From: Thermanaeromonas toyohensis ToBE
Lineage (GTDB): Bacteria; Bacillota; DSM-521; Neomoorellales; Neomoorellaceae
Length of the DNA: 64,000 nt
Direction of reading: 5' to 3'
Assembly: GCF_900176005.1 (NCBI RefSeq)
Contig: NZ_LT838272.1
Location: forward strand, 1,569,587 to 1,633,586
Shown piece after piece: positions 1 to 8,241 of the stretch (its first letter is position 1; every line of letters begins with the position of its first letter). Both the position numbers and the translations under genes were made by a program. The notes below the pieces were generated by a model. It saw only the letters and a list, made by a program, of their open reading frames with translations. It made no database searches and was not told the origin of the DNA.

Positions 1-1
1 G

Positions 2-484
2 CGGTACGGTAAAAGCAAGCTCATAGGTGAAGAGTTCTTACGAGCCCTGGGGGACCGGTACTACCTTATCCGCACCAGCTGGGTTTTCGGCCCGGGGAAA
101 GAAAACTTTATTACCAAGGTTCTGGCATGGGCGGGGCAAAGGGAAGAACTGCGCATTGTGACCGACCAGGTGTCCTGCCCTACTTACACCCGGGACCTGG
201 TGGAAGGCACGCTGAGGTTGTTGGCCACCGGGCGCTACGGTGTGTACCACTTGACCAACACCGGCTACTGCAGCCGTTACGAGTGGGCCCGGTACATCCT
301 TGAGAGGGTCGGCTGGCGGGGCAGGCTCGTGCCCGCAAGGAGCGCAGACTTCGGGCTCCCCGCACCGCGCCCGCACTTTTCGGCGCTCGACAACTCGCCC
401 CTGCCGGAATTGCTGAACTGGGAAATGCCGCCGTGGCAGGACGCAACCAGGAGGTTCCTGGCGGAATTGGGGTTTGCGGAGTAG
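2..484 (+). CDS. rfbD: dTDP-4-dehydrorhamnose reductase, C-terminal part
   Basis: This is the 3' part of a gene that begins before the window. The open frame runs from the first bases with no start codon visible. The segment opens with YGKSKLIGEE, carrying the Tyr-x-x-x-Lys catalytic pair of short-chain/extended reductases, followed by RTSWVFGPG, which is typical of RmlD. The family reduces dTDP-4-keto-rhamnose to dTDP-rhamnose with NAD(P)H, the last step of the pathway. The next gene is RmlB-like, so this is the end of a rhamnose-synthesis cluster. Rhamnose could feed the glycosyltransferases near 8.2-11.3 kb; that link is inference. Confidence 0.88.
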   Translation, partial: RYGKSKLIGEEFLRALGDRYYLIRTSWVFGPGKENFITKVLAWAGQREELRIVTDQVSCPTYTRDLVEGTLRLLATGRYGVYHLTNTGYCSRYEWARYILERVGWRGRLVPARSADFGLPAPRPHFSALDNSPLPELLNWEMPPWQDATRRFLAELGFAE

Positions 485-672
485 CGGGGCCCCACCCTTG
501 AAAGGTGTGGGGCCCCGCTCTCTTATGTGGGGGTGGCCGCTGGGTCCGTCCGCTGTGGCGAAGTGGCCTCAGCGGCGCGCTCTTTGCGGTTTGGTGCGTT
601 CGTTCTCGAGTTGCGGGTGCATCTCGGGTTTTCCGACGGCATGGAAGACATTTTCGGAGAAAGGAGGGAGCG

Positions 673-1722
673 GTGTCCTACCCTCGGCATCCAAAAGCAT
701 GGGCAGGGGCACCGCGCGGGCTAGTGAAACTGCTTGTTACCGGTGGTGCAGGCTTCATTGGGAGTACGTTTGTCCGCATGGCCGTTGCGCGCGGTTACGG
801 GGTGGTCGTGCTGGATAAGCTGACGTATGCCGGGGACACGGAGCGGCTTCAGGGCACCGGTGTTCCTTTCTATAGGGGTGACGTGAAAAACCGGGAACTC
901 GTCGAGGCTGTTCTGGAGCACGAGAGGGTGGATGCCATTGTCCACTTCGCCGCGGAGACGCACGTGGACCGCAGTATACTGGACGCGTTCCCTTTTGTCG
1001 AGACCAATGTGGGGGGCACGCAGGTGCTGCTCGATGCGGCCCGCACGAGGGGAATAGGGAAGTTCGTTTACGTGTCTACCGATGAAGTTTACGGGGAACT
1101 AGGGCGGGACGGAATGTTCACGGAAGAAAGCCCCATGCGGCCCAATTCCCCTTACGCAGCCTCCAAGGCGGCCGCTGATATGCTGGCCCTGGCGTATCAC
1201 CGCACATACGGCGTGCCCGTTTGCGTGGTGAGGCCGTGCAACAATTACGGTCCGTGGCAGTACCCGGAGAAGCTCATTCCGGTGGTGATTTACAAGGCGC
1301 TGGCGGGGCAGCCGGTCCCCGTGTACGGCAAAGGGGAAAACGTGAGGGAGTGGCTGTACGTGGAGGACTGCTGTACGGGGATTCTGGCGGTGCTCGAGAA
1401 GGGGCGGCCAGGTACGGCGTACAATCTGGGCAGTGGGGAGGAAAGGACCAACCTGGAGGTAGTGCGGAGTATCTTGGGGTTATTAGGTAAAGACAGCGGG
1501 TTGATAAAGTTTGTAAAGGACCGTCCGGGGCACGATTTCCGCTACCGGGTGGACTTCTCGCGCGCGGTACGCGAGCTGGGTTTCAGACCGCGGGTGGCTT
1601 TTCCGTGCGGCCTGGAACTCACCGTGCGTTGGTATCTGGAGAACCGGAAGTGGCTTTTTGAAAAGGCGCGCCAGCTCGAAGCCCTGTGGAGTAGCGTGTA
1701 CCGGGAGGGTGCCGCGTGCTGA
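673..1722 (+). CDS. rfbB: dTDP-glucose 4,6-dehydratase
   Basis: The product converts dTDP-glucose to dTDP-4-keto-6-deoxyglucose in the cytoplasm. Visible signatures are the Rossmann motif GGAGFIGS, HFAAETHVDRS, STDEVYG and SPYAASK with the YxxxK pair, in the order expected for RmlB, and the total length fits the family. The GTG at 673 has a strong ribosome-binding site (AAGGAGGG at 661-668). The GTG at 724 would give the more usual N-terminus VKLLVTGG but has a weak site, so the start is not settled. The open frame extends further upstream to 505 but nothing supports that part. The 3' end overlaps fliP by 7 nt. Confidence 0.9.
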   Translation: MSYPRHPKAWAGAPRGLVKLLVTGGAGFIGSTFVRMAVARGYGVVVLDKLTYAGDTERLQGTGVPFYRGDVKNRELVEAVLEHERVDAIVHFAAETHVDRSILDAFPFVETNVGGTQVLLDAARTRGIGKFVYVSTDEVYGELGRDGMFTEESPMRPNSPYAASKAAADMLALAYHRTYGVPVCVVRPCNNYGPWQYPEKLIPVVIYKALAGQPVPVYGKGENVREWLYVEDCCTGILAVLEKGRPGTAYNLGSGEERTNLEVVRSILGLLGKDSGLIKFVKDRPGHDFRYRVDFSRAVRELGFRPRVAFPCGLELTVRWYLENRKWLFEKARQLEALWSSVYREGAAC

Positions 1723-2453
1723 GGCGGAAAAGAACATGGGTCCTTATGGCGGTTGCCGCGGCCGCAGCAGTGGCCTTTGCGGCGCCGGCGATGGCGGCCG
1801 AAAGCCTCAGGATACCAGACGACCTGGCATCCCCGCGCGGATTTTTGTACGTGACCGGTGTGCTGACGGCGCTGGCGATGGTCCCGCTGATCCTGGTGTC
1901 GCTAAGCTCCTTTACGCGGATAGTGGTGGTGCTGTCCTTTTTGCGGAACGCCGTCGCGACCCCGCAGATACCGCCCAACCCGGTAATCATCGCGCTGGCC
2001 CTCTTCCTTACGGCTGCGACGATGGCCCCGACCTGGGAGCGCGTATACTCGGAGGCCGTGCGGCCGTACCTTGCAGGCGAAATCGGGGCGGCCGAGGCGG
2101 TGGCCAGGGGAGAAGCCCCCTTGCGGGAGTTCATGCTGCGCCACACCAGGGAAAGTACGCTCAAAATGTTTCTGGACTATCTGGACGTTAAGCCGGAGAC
2201 GCCCCAGGACACCCCTATGCGGGCCCTAGTACCCGCGTTCATGGTGAGTGAGCTCCGTACCGCGTTCGAGATGGGGTTTATGCTTTACCTGCCGTTTCTT
2301 GTTATTGACCTGGCCGTCGGGACGGCCCTCATGTCGTTCGGCATGATTATGCTGCCGCCAGTGATGGTGAGCTTACCCCTCAAGCTCTTGGTGTTTGTGC
2401 TTGCTGACGGTTGGGACGCCGTGGTGAGCTCGCTGCTGGCAAGTTATCATTGA
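1716..2453 (+). CDS. fliP: flagellar export gate protein FliP
   Basis: FliP forms the core of the flagellar type III export gate in the inner membrane together with FliQ and FliR. The protein has an N-terminal signal peptide (RRKR, then an Ala-rich stretch ending near AMAA) as is usual for FliP. It then shows the conserved LILVSLSSFTRIVVVLSFLR block and the QTPPN-like IPPNP segment, with a C-terminal block containing FMVSELRTAF and SFGMIMLPPVM. Its 245 residues match the family. The GTG at 1716 is chosen because GGGAGGG lies 8 nt upstream. It overlaps the end of rfbB and starts the export operon. Confidence 0.95.
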   Translation: MLRRKRTWVLMAVAAAAAVAFAAPAMAAESLRIPDDLASPRGFLYVTGVLTALAMVPLILVSLSSFTRIVVVLSFLRNAVATPQIPPNPVIIALALFLTAATMAPTWERVYSEAVRPYLAGEIGAAEAVARGEAPLREFMLRHTRESTLKMFLDYLDVKPETPQDTPMRALVPAFMVSELRTAFEMGFMLYLPFLVIDLAVGTALMSFGMIMLPPVMVSLPLKLLVFVLADGWDAVVSSLLASYH

Positions 2454-2461
2454 CGGGGGTG

Positions 2462-2737
2462 ATGTTTTTGACGCCCGATGGTGCCGTATATCTGCTACAG
2501 GAAGCATTGAGGGTCCTGCTGGTGCTGGCCGGCCCCCTTCTGGTCGGCGGGCTGGTGATCGGTTTGGTTGTCAGCCTTGTCCAGGCCGCGACGCAGATGC
2601 AGGATATGACCCTTTCTTTTGTGCCGAAGCTGGCGGGCGCCGCTGTTTTGCTTGCGCTTTTTGGACCGTGGCTTCTTCAGGTAGCCGTAGACTACGTGAA
2701 GCGTATGCTTTTATCCTTGGGGGCAGGCATTCCTTGA
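2462..2737 (+). CDS. fliQ: flagellar export gate protein FliQ
   Basis: This is a 91-residue protein with two membrane segments, the expected size for FliQ. It contains the GLVVSLVQAATQMQDMTLSF block and the following PKL, which are diagnostic. The ATG at 2462 follows GACGGGGGTG and gives a normal N-terminus; an earlier in-frame GTG near 2411 lies inside fliP and is rejected. The stop codon overlaps the TTG start of fliR, which suggests translational coupling. Confidence 0.94.
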   Translation: MFLTPDGAVYLLQEALRVLLVLAGPLLVGGLVIGLVVSLVQAATQMQDMTLSFVPKLAGAAVLLALFGPWLLQVAVDYVKRMLLSLGAGIP

Positions 2738-3477
2738 GCGAGGCCTATTCTTTCCTGACGTGGAAGTTTGCTCTGGTTTTTTGCCGCGCGGCCGGCCTCG
2801 TGTGGGCGGCACCGGTCATCGGGAGCCCTATGGTGCCGGCTCCTGCGCGCGCGGCCCTTTCTCTTTTTCTGGCGCTGGCGGCGTACCCGCTGGTCCCGGA
2901 GTCGGTTGCCGCCGGGCCGTTGGCCGCCGCGGGCGAAGTGATGTTCGGCCTTGCGGCAGGGACCGCCGCAAGACTGGCGCTGGAAGCGGCGGGCTTTGTG
3001 GGAGGGGTGTGGGACGTACAGGCCGGCCTGGGGATGGCGAACCTACTGGACCCTGCTACAGGGCAAGGGGTGTCGCTCCTCGGTGGGCTCCTGACGTTCG
3101 GTTCTGCGGCGGTGTTTGTGGCCGGGGGTGGCGTCGAGACAGTGCTGGCGGGCCTTCTTTTTTCTTTTGAGGCCCTTCCCCCCGGGGGACCGCCAATGGT
3201 CTCCGTGGCCGAAGTCTGGCTGAGGGTGGCCCCCGCCTTTTTTGCCCTGGCGGTGTCGTCGGCACTGCCGGTCGTGCTCGTTTTGTTGGTTGTCGATGCT
3301 TTTCTGGGCATAACCGGGAGGACCGCTCCGCAGGTCAATGTGTTTTCTATAGGGTTTGCACTGCGGCTGGCGGTGCTCTTTCTTGTTCTGGTGGCGGTCC
3401 TGCCTCACGTGCTGCACGCGGTCTCTGCGGCTGCCCTGGAATGGGCTACGGAGTTCTGGAAGGGCTTTGCAGGCTGA
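2734..3477 (+). CDS. fliR: flagellar export gate protein FliR
   Basis: This hydrophobic protein of about 247 residues has repeated membrane segments, the block WAAPVIGSPMVPAPARAALS and a C-terminal GITGRTAPQVNVFSIGFALR, which matches the conserved FliR motif with NVF-x-x-G. FliR completes the FliPQR export gate. The TTG at 2734 overlaps the fliQ stop as TTGA and has GGGGGCAGG upstream. The open frame could extend back to 2668, but that would lie inside fliQ. Confidence 0.93.
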   Translation: MSEAYSFLTWKFALVFCRAAGLVWAAPVIGSPMVPAPARAALSLFLALAAYPLVPESVAAGPLAAAGEVMFGLAAGTAARLALEAAGFVGGVWDVQAGLGMANLLDPATGQGVSLLGGLLTFGSAAVFVAGGGVETVLAGLLFSFEALPPGGPPMVSVAEVWLRVAPAFFALAVSSALPVVLVLLVVDAFLGITGRTAPQVNVFSIGFALRLAVLFLVLVAVLPHVLHAVSAAALEWATEFWKGFAG

Positions 3478-3538
3478 TGTCTGGTGGCCTGGTACGGGGT
3501 GACCCGTCTTTTAACGGCAAAGGGAGGGGGAAGATAGG

Positions 3539-4537
3539 TTGTCTGATCAAAAGGTGCCAGCGACGCCCAGAAAGCGGGCTCGTATGCGGGAGCGCGGCGT
3601 CGTGCCGCGGAGCCCGGAACTGGCCGGGGCGCTCGCCTTCCTGGCGGGTCTTGCCGCCGGGACCGCATCGCTACCGGGGGCCCTTGAACGCATAAGGGAT
3701 TTGCTGTGGGGGAGCGGGGGCGGGGGCGTGTCAGGGGCGGCCCTTGCGGCGGGTACTACGTTTATAACTGTTGTGGGCCCGGTCGCGGTTGCTACGGCGC
3801 TCGGTGCGGCCGCCGGAGTGCTGTTGGGGAGCGGGGCTTCGCTGGCTTGGCGTGTGGATGCAGGAAGGATCAACCCTGTCGCAAACTTGGCGCAGGTGTT
3901 TTCGCGGCGGGCCTGGGCGGAGGCGCTCAGAGCGGCGGTCAGGGTCGCCACCGTGGGGGTTGCGTCTTGGCTTGCAGTCCGCCGGGTCCTGCCGTCGCTT
4001 TTGGGTTCTCCAGGCGCCGCCGGTAGGGGCGTGCTGTCCGCAATGTGCTGGATTGCCTTAGCTGCTGTGGCTGTAGCGGTTCTGGACTGGTGGTGGCGGC
4101 GCTGGGAGTACGAGCGCATGATAGCGATGACGCCCGAGGAACTGCGCGAGGAGACGAAGGAGACGGAGGGCAACCCGGAGGTGCGAAGGCGTTTGCGCCA
4201 GTGGATGCGCAGGCTAGCCCAGTCCCGCTCTTCACTGAGGAACGTCCGGTCGGCGTCGGTGGTAATCACTAACCCTACGCGGTACGCGGTGGCACTCCGG
4301 TACCGGCGAGGGTCTGACCCAGCTCCCGTGGTGGTAGCAAAGGGTACGGGCCGGTTGGCGGAGCGCATACGTGCGGAGGCCCTGCGCGCGGGCGTGCCCG
4401 TTGTCCCCAATCCCCCCCTCGCGAGGGCGTTGTACCGGTTAGAGATAGGGCGTTTTATCCCCCCGGAACTTTACAGGGCCGTGGCCGAAGTGCTTGCCCA
4501 GATCTGGCGGCTATCAACGTCGGACAAAAGGTGGTGA
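3539..4537 (+). CDS. flhB: flagellar export switch protein FlhB
   Basis: FlhB controls the switch of export substrate from rod/hook to filament proteins. The N-terminus (TPRKRARMRERGVVPRSPE) is the usual basic FlhB start. Four membrane segments follow, then a cytoplasmic domain with ALRYRRG and VPNPPLARALY. The autocleavage site, normally Asn-Pro-Thr-His, reads NPTR here (about residue 245), so the histidine is replaced while the scissile Asn-Pro pair is kept. At 332 residues it is slightly short for the family. TTG at 3539 follows a purine-rich GGGAGGGGG and lies 3 nt before flhA on the other side. Confidence 0.94.
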   Translation: MSDQKVPATPRKRARMRERGVVPRSPELAGALAFLAGLAAGTASLPGALERIRDLLWGSGGGGVSGAALAAGTTFITVVGPVAVATALGAAAGVLLGSGASLAWRVDAGRINPVANLAQVFSRRAWAEALRAAVRVATVGVASWLAVRRVLPSLLGSPGAAGRGVLSAMCWIALAAVAVAVLDWWWRRWEYERMIAMTPEELREETKETEGNPEVRRRLRQWMRRLAQSRSSLRNVRSASVVITNPTRYAVALRYRRGSDPAPVVVAKGTGRLAERIRAEALRAGVPVVPNPPLARALYRLEIGRFIPPELYRAVAEVLAQIWRLSTSDKRW

Positions 4538-4540
4538 TCG

Positions 4541-6550
4541 GTGCGTATGCGGTTTAACGACGCGGGATCGCTGGTGCTCCCTGTTTTCGCTGGCATCGTG
4601 GCCGCCACGATCATCGTGCCGCTGCCATGGCAGCTGTTGGACCTGCTGATAGCGGCGAACATCTCTTTGAGCCTTGTGCTCCTTTTGCTGGTGTCAACGG
4701 CCCGGGCGGCCGAGGTTACCGTGTTCCCGACCGCGATCCTCCTGGCCACCCTGTTCCGCACGGCGCTTAATGTGGCATCGACAAGGCTTGTACTATCGCA
4801 AGGGTACGCGGGGCAGGTTATACAGCGCTTTGGTGAATTCGTGGCGGCGGGTAACCCTATATTGGGGCTGGTAATGTTTGTGATCATTACCGTCGTGCAA
4901 TTCGTAGTGGTGACCCGGGGCGCGGAGCGCGTCGCCGAAGTGGCGGCGCGGTTCACCCTGGACGCCATGCCGGGCAAGCAGATGAGCGTCGACGCGGACC
5001 TCAACGCCGGTCTCATTACAGAGGAGGAGGCCAAGAAAAGGCGTCAGGAGATACGCCGCGAGGCGGACTTTTACGGCGCCATGGACGGAGCGAGCCGCTT
5101 TACGCGGGGCGATGCCGTGGCGGGCCTGGTCATTGTGGGAGTTAACCTGTTGGGCGGATTCGCGGTCGGTGTGCTGCAGCAACAGCTCAGCCCAGCTGAG
5201 GCCTTCACGCGCTACGCTCTCCTCACCATTGGGGACGGCCTGGCTTCGCAGATACCGGCCTTGCTCACGGCCGCGGCTACCGGCGTAGCCGTAACGCGGG
5301 CTGCCGAAGAGGACGACTTGGGGCGGAGCATGGTGGCGCAGATCGCCGGCCAGCCGCGGGCTGTTCTCGGTACGGGGTTGCTGATCTGCTGTCTGGGCCT
5401 CGCCCCCGGGATGGCACACCTGCCGCTGCTGGGCGTTGGTGCTCTGCTGGTGGCCGCGGGCCTGGCGGCGCGGCGCCGCACTCCTGAAACGCCCAGGGTG
5501 CCTGAACTCCAGGCACCTGCGTTCGAGGATATATACCGGACAATGGTCCCCGACAAGCTGGTTGTCGAGTTGGGAGCGGCCGCGGCGGCCCTTGCGAACC
5601 CAGATTCGCCGGACGGCCTGCCGGCGCGGATCGGGGGGCTCCGCAGGCACCTGGCCAGGCAGATGGGCGTCGTGCTGCCGCCTGTTCGGCTGAGGGAGAG
5701 CGCGGAGCTTAAGGCCACCGGGTACGCGATTTTGCTACGGGGGGTAGAGGTCGCCCGGGGTGAAGTGCTGCCGGGGCACCTGTTGGCCGTCGCGGCCGGA
5801 GAAACGGGCGAAATACCGGGTGTGCCGGCGCGCGACCCTGCGTTTGGCCTTCCTGCCCTGTGGATTGAGGAGGCCCGGCGCCACGAAGCGGAGGTCGCCG
5901 GGTGGACGGTGGTCGACCTCGCGTCCGTGATCATTACTCACCTGACCGAAGTGGTGCGGCGGCACGCGGACGAACTGCTGGATCGCGAGGAGGTGCAGCG
6001 GATGCTGGAAGCTGTCCGGCGGGAGCATCCTGCCCTCGTGGACGACCTGATACCGGGGACGCTGAGTGTGGCGGAAGTTCAGGAAGTCTTGCGGGGGTTG
6101 GTTCGGGAGGGAGTGCCGCTAACTGATCTGCCAGGGATACTGGATGCCCTGGGACGGGCCGCGAGGACGACGAAGGACTGCAAGGCACTTACGGCGGCAG
6201 TGCGGCGGGCACTGGCCCGGCTGATTACAAAATCGGCCGGTCTGGACCGTGGCGCACCCGTGCTGGTCCTCGACCCTGCCGTTGAGCAACGCCTGGTTGA
6301 GGACGCGCTGCGTACTCCTGGTGCGTTGGACCCGAACCTGGCAGAAAAGCTTGTTTGTGCCCTGGCAGACAGAATAAACGCGGTAACAGCCTCGTCGCGG
6401 CAGATGCCGGTCGTGGTGTGCGCCGGGGAGATCCGCGAGACGCTGCGCGCCCTCGTTGAAAAGATTTCCCCCCGCGTCGCAGTGCTGGCGTACCACGAGG
6501 TGGCGGTCGACGTCAAACCCACGGCGGTGGTGAGGTTACAGGATGCGTAA
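4541..6550 (+). CDS. flhA: flagellar export protein FlhA
   Basis: FlhA is the large export-gate subunit that docks chaperone-substrate complexes and uses the proton motive force. The N-terminal half has about eight membrane segments and the FHIPEP-family block around LFRTALNVASTRLVL and GNPILGLVMF. The cytoplasmic half contains the conserved GLPARIGGLRRHLARQ stretch and ends with AYHEVAVDVKPTAVV. Length (669 residues) fits. GTG at 4541 follows AAAGGTGGTGATC. Normally flhF, flhG and fliA would follow; here a short sigma-like gene overlaps the end by 8 nt. Confidence 0.95.
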   Translation: MRMRFNDAGSLVLPVFAGIVAATIIVPLPWQLLDLLIAANISLSLVLLLLVSTARAAEVTVFPTAILLATLFRTALNVASTRLVLSQGYAGQVIQRFGEFVAAGNPILGLVMFVIITVVQFVVVTRGAERVAEVAARFTLDAMPGKQMSVDADLNAGLITEEEAKKRRQEIRREADFYGAMDGASRFTRGDAVAGLVIVGVNLLGGFAVGVLQQQLSPAEAFTRYALLTIGDGLASQIPALLTAAATGVAVTRAAEEDDLGRSMVAQIAGQPRAVLGTGLLICCLGLAPGMAHLPLLGVGALLVAAGLAARRRTPETPRVPELQAPAFEDIYRTMVPDKLVVELGAAAAALANPDSPDGLPARIGGLRRHLARQMGVVLPPVRLRESAELKATGYAILLRGVEVARGEVLPGHLLAVAAGETGEIPGVPARDPAFGLPALWIEEARRHEAEVAGWTVVDLASVIITHLTEVVRRHADELLDREEVQRMLEAVRREHPALVDDLIPGTLSVAEVQEVLRGLVREGVPLTDLPGILDALGRAARTTKDCKALTAAVRRALARLITKSAGLDRGAPVLVLDPAVEQRLVEDALRTPGALDPNLAEKLVCALADRINAVTASSRQMPVVVCAGEIRETLRALVEKISPRVAVLAYHEVAVDVKPTAVVRLQDA

Positions 6551-7022
6551 GGACACCCTGATGACGGCAGCGGTGCTGGGTTTTCTCGACATGGCGGAAG
6601 CGATAGCAGCGCGAGTACGCTTGCGCTCCTGGTGGGACCGACAGGACCTGGCAGCGGCGGCCAGAGAAGGGCTGGTCCGGGCGGTCCTGGCTTACACCCC
6701 TGACAGGGGACCTTTTGCGGCGTTCGCCGTCCGCTGCGTGGAAAATGCGGTGGTGAGCGAGGCACGGCACCTGGCCCGGGAGAAAGCCGTCCCTTCCGAG
6801 CAGCTGCCCCGAGAATACGCGGGGACGGACCCCGAGGAGGCGTGTCCGGGGTTACCGCTTGAGCTGAAAGGCAAGGACCGCGCGCTGGCCGAGCTCCTGC
6901 TTGCAGGCTACGACAAGGGCGAGTGCGCGCGGCTGCTTGGGGTTTCGCCTTCCTGGGTCAGCAGGAGGTGCCGGGTTCTGGCCCGGAGGCTGGCCGCGCA
7001 GAAGAGGCGGGAAAGGGGGTAG
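6543..7022 (+). CDS. short sigma-70-like factor in the flagellar operon
   Basis: This 159-residue protein has a region-2-like segment (about residues 35-75: WDRQDLAAAAREGLVRA and FAAFAVRCVENAVVSEARH). It also has a region-4-like helix-turn-helix near the C-terminus (ELLLAGYDKGECARLLGVSPSWVSRRCR). It is much shorter than FliA/SigD (about 250 residues) and seems to lack a clear region 3. Its ATG overlaps the flhA stop, so it is co-translated with the export genes. Position suggests a role in late flagellar transcription, for example of flagellin just downstream. That is inference; it could also be a sigma-like regulator without promoter activity. Confidence 0.7.
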   Translation: MRKDTLMTAAVLGFLDMAEAIAARVRLRSWWDRQDLAAAAREGLVRAVLAYTPDRGPFAAFAVRCVENAVVSEARHLAREKAVPSEQLPREYAGTDPEEACPGLPLELKGKDRALAELLLAGYDKGECARLLGVSPSWVSRRCRVLARRLAAQKRRERG

Positions 7023-7028
7023 CTAAAG

Positions 7029-7220
7029 GTGGCGGACGTAAGGCTGAACGGCCAGCTGCAGGTGACCCGATCAGCGGAGGTGGCGCAGGCCCACCGAACT
7101 GTGCCGGCCGCGGCCGGTTCCGGCGTGCTGCAGGAACAGCCCCTCAGGGTGCGGAGGGTGCGGAAGGCCCGCAGGCCCGAAAAAAGCCGGGAAACTAAGA
7201 AAAATGGCGTGTGGGCCTGA
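7029..7220 (+). CDS. small basic protein of unknown function
   Basis: An open frame of 63 codons begins with GTG 7 nt after the sigma-like gene. The protein starts VADVRLNGQLQVTRSAEVAQ and becomes strongly basic at the C-terminus (RVRRVRKARRPEKSRETKK). No family is recognised. The AAAGG upstream sits almost directly on the start, so translation is not certain. Its place between the sigma-like gene and flagellin is the main argument for it; a flagellar regulator is conceivable but not shown. Confidence 0.38.
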   Translation: MADVRLNGQLQVTRSAEVAQAHRTVPAAAGSGVLQEQPLRVRRVRKARRPEKSRETKKNGVWA

Positions 7221-7222
7221 TT
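7196..7222 (+). promoter_or_regulatory. weak sigma-28-like promoter candidate upstream of flagellin
   Basis: TAAG, a 15-nt gap and GCCTGATT resemble the sigma-D/sigma-28 pattern TAAA-N15-GCCGATAA only partly. The site lies about 105 nt before the flagellin start, where such a promoter would be expected. The -10 match is poor, so this is a candidate only. Confidence 0.22.
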
Positions 7223-7326
7223 TCTGGGTTATATTCGTGTGGAACCGCCTATTATGGTCTGTCACGGGAAGCAAAAAATGGGCCGGGTGTCCGTAGTTAA
7301 CCTTATGGAAGGAGGTGAACAGGAAA

Positions 7327-8151
7327 ATGTCGCTGCGGATCAATACCAACATAGAGGCCATCAACGCCCACCGGAACCTTTACCAGACGAGCGTCCAGCT
7401 GCAGAAGGCGATGGAGAGGCTGTCGTCCGGCCTCCGGATCAACCGTGCGGCCGACGACGCGGCGGGGCTGGCGATCTCCGAGCGGATGAGGGCGCAGGCC
7501 AGCGGGCTCGACCAGGCGGTGCGGAACTGTAACGATGGCATCGCTCTGGTGCAGACGGCCGAGGGTGCATTAAACGAGGTCAACGCGATGCTCAACCGCA
7601 TGCGCGACCTCGCGGTGCAGGCGTCCAACAGCACTTTGACTGATAACGACCGTTTGGACCTGCAGTACGAACTCAACCAGCTGCTCCAGGAGATCGACCG
7701 GATCGCCAATACGACCGAGTACAACACGATGGTCCTCTTGGCCGGGTCGTACGCCACGGTGCCGATCACGATCCAGGCCGGTTCGGACAAGGGGCAGCAG
7801 GTTGCAACGACCATCGGCGCGGTGACGACCGGAGCGATGGGCCTCAGCAACTTGTCCATCACTTCGATCAGCCTCGCCAACTTGGCCATCGGCACTATCG
7901 ACGCGGCGATAGACTACGTCACCCGCATACGGGCGTGGCTGGGCGCCTTCCAGAACCGGTTGGAGCATACAATCGCCAACCTGCAGGTGGCCTACGAGAA
8001 CATCAAGGCCTCGGAGTCCCGCATCCGCGATGCAGACATAGCTATGGAAACCGTAAACTACACGCGGCTGCAGATCCTCCAGCAGGCCGGTACTGCCGTC
8101 CTCGCTCAGGCCAACCTGGCGCCGCAGGCGGTCCTCCAGCTGCTGCGGTAG
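7327..8151 (+). CDS. hag: flagellin
   Basis: The filament subunit is exported by the FlhA/FlhB/FliPQR machine encoded upstream. The N-terminal D0/D1 domain (SLRINTNIEAINAHRNL, then LSSGLRINRAADDAAGLAIS) and the C-terminal D1/D0 domain (ENIKASESRIRDADIA, ending APQAVLQLL) are both clear. With 274 residues it is close to a minimal flagellin: only about 70 residues replace the surface-exposed D2/D3 domains. ATG at 7327 is 10 nt after AAGGAGGTG; a GTG at 7315 inside that site is rejected. A strong terminator follows. Confidence 0.96.
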   Translation: MSLRINTNIEAINAHRNLYQTSVQLQKAMERLSSGLRINRAADDAAGLAISERMRAQASGLDQAVRNCNDGIALVQTAEGALNEVNAMLNRMRDLAVQASNSTLTDNDRLDLQYELNQLLQEIDRIANTTEYNTMVLLAGSYATVPITIQAGSDKGQQVATTIGAVTTGAMGLSNLSITSISLANLAIGTIDAAIDYVTRIRAWLGAFQNRLEHTIANLQVAYENIKASESRIRDADIAMETVNYTRLQILQQAGTAVLAQANLAPQAVLQLLR

Positions 8152-8162
8152 CGGGACGGAAG

Positions 8163-8199
8163 AAGGCCCCGCTTTCAGCGGGGCCTTCTCATTTTTTTT
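8163..8199 (+). terminator. rho-independent terminator of flagellin
   Basis: A GC-rich inverted repeat (AAGGCCCCGC, loop, GCGGGGCCTT) is followed by TCTCA and eight T residues. It starts 12 nt after the flagellin stop. Confidence 0.93.
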
Positions 8200-8241
8200 G
8201 ACGCCTACGAGTGCCGTGGTTCGAATGGGAGATGGGGTAGG

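Noticed and set aside
2745-4410. Long minus-strand frames opposite fliR and flhB
   Set aside because: Plus-strand FliR and FlhB are unmistakable; the opposite frames are Ala/Thr/Pro-rich shadows.
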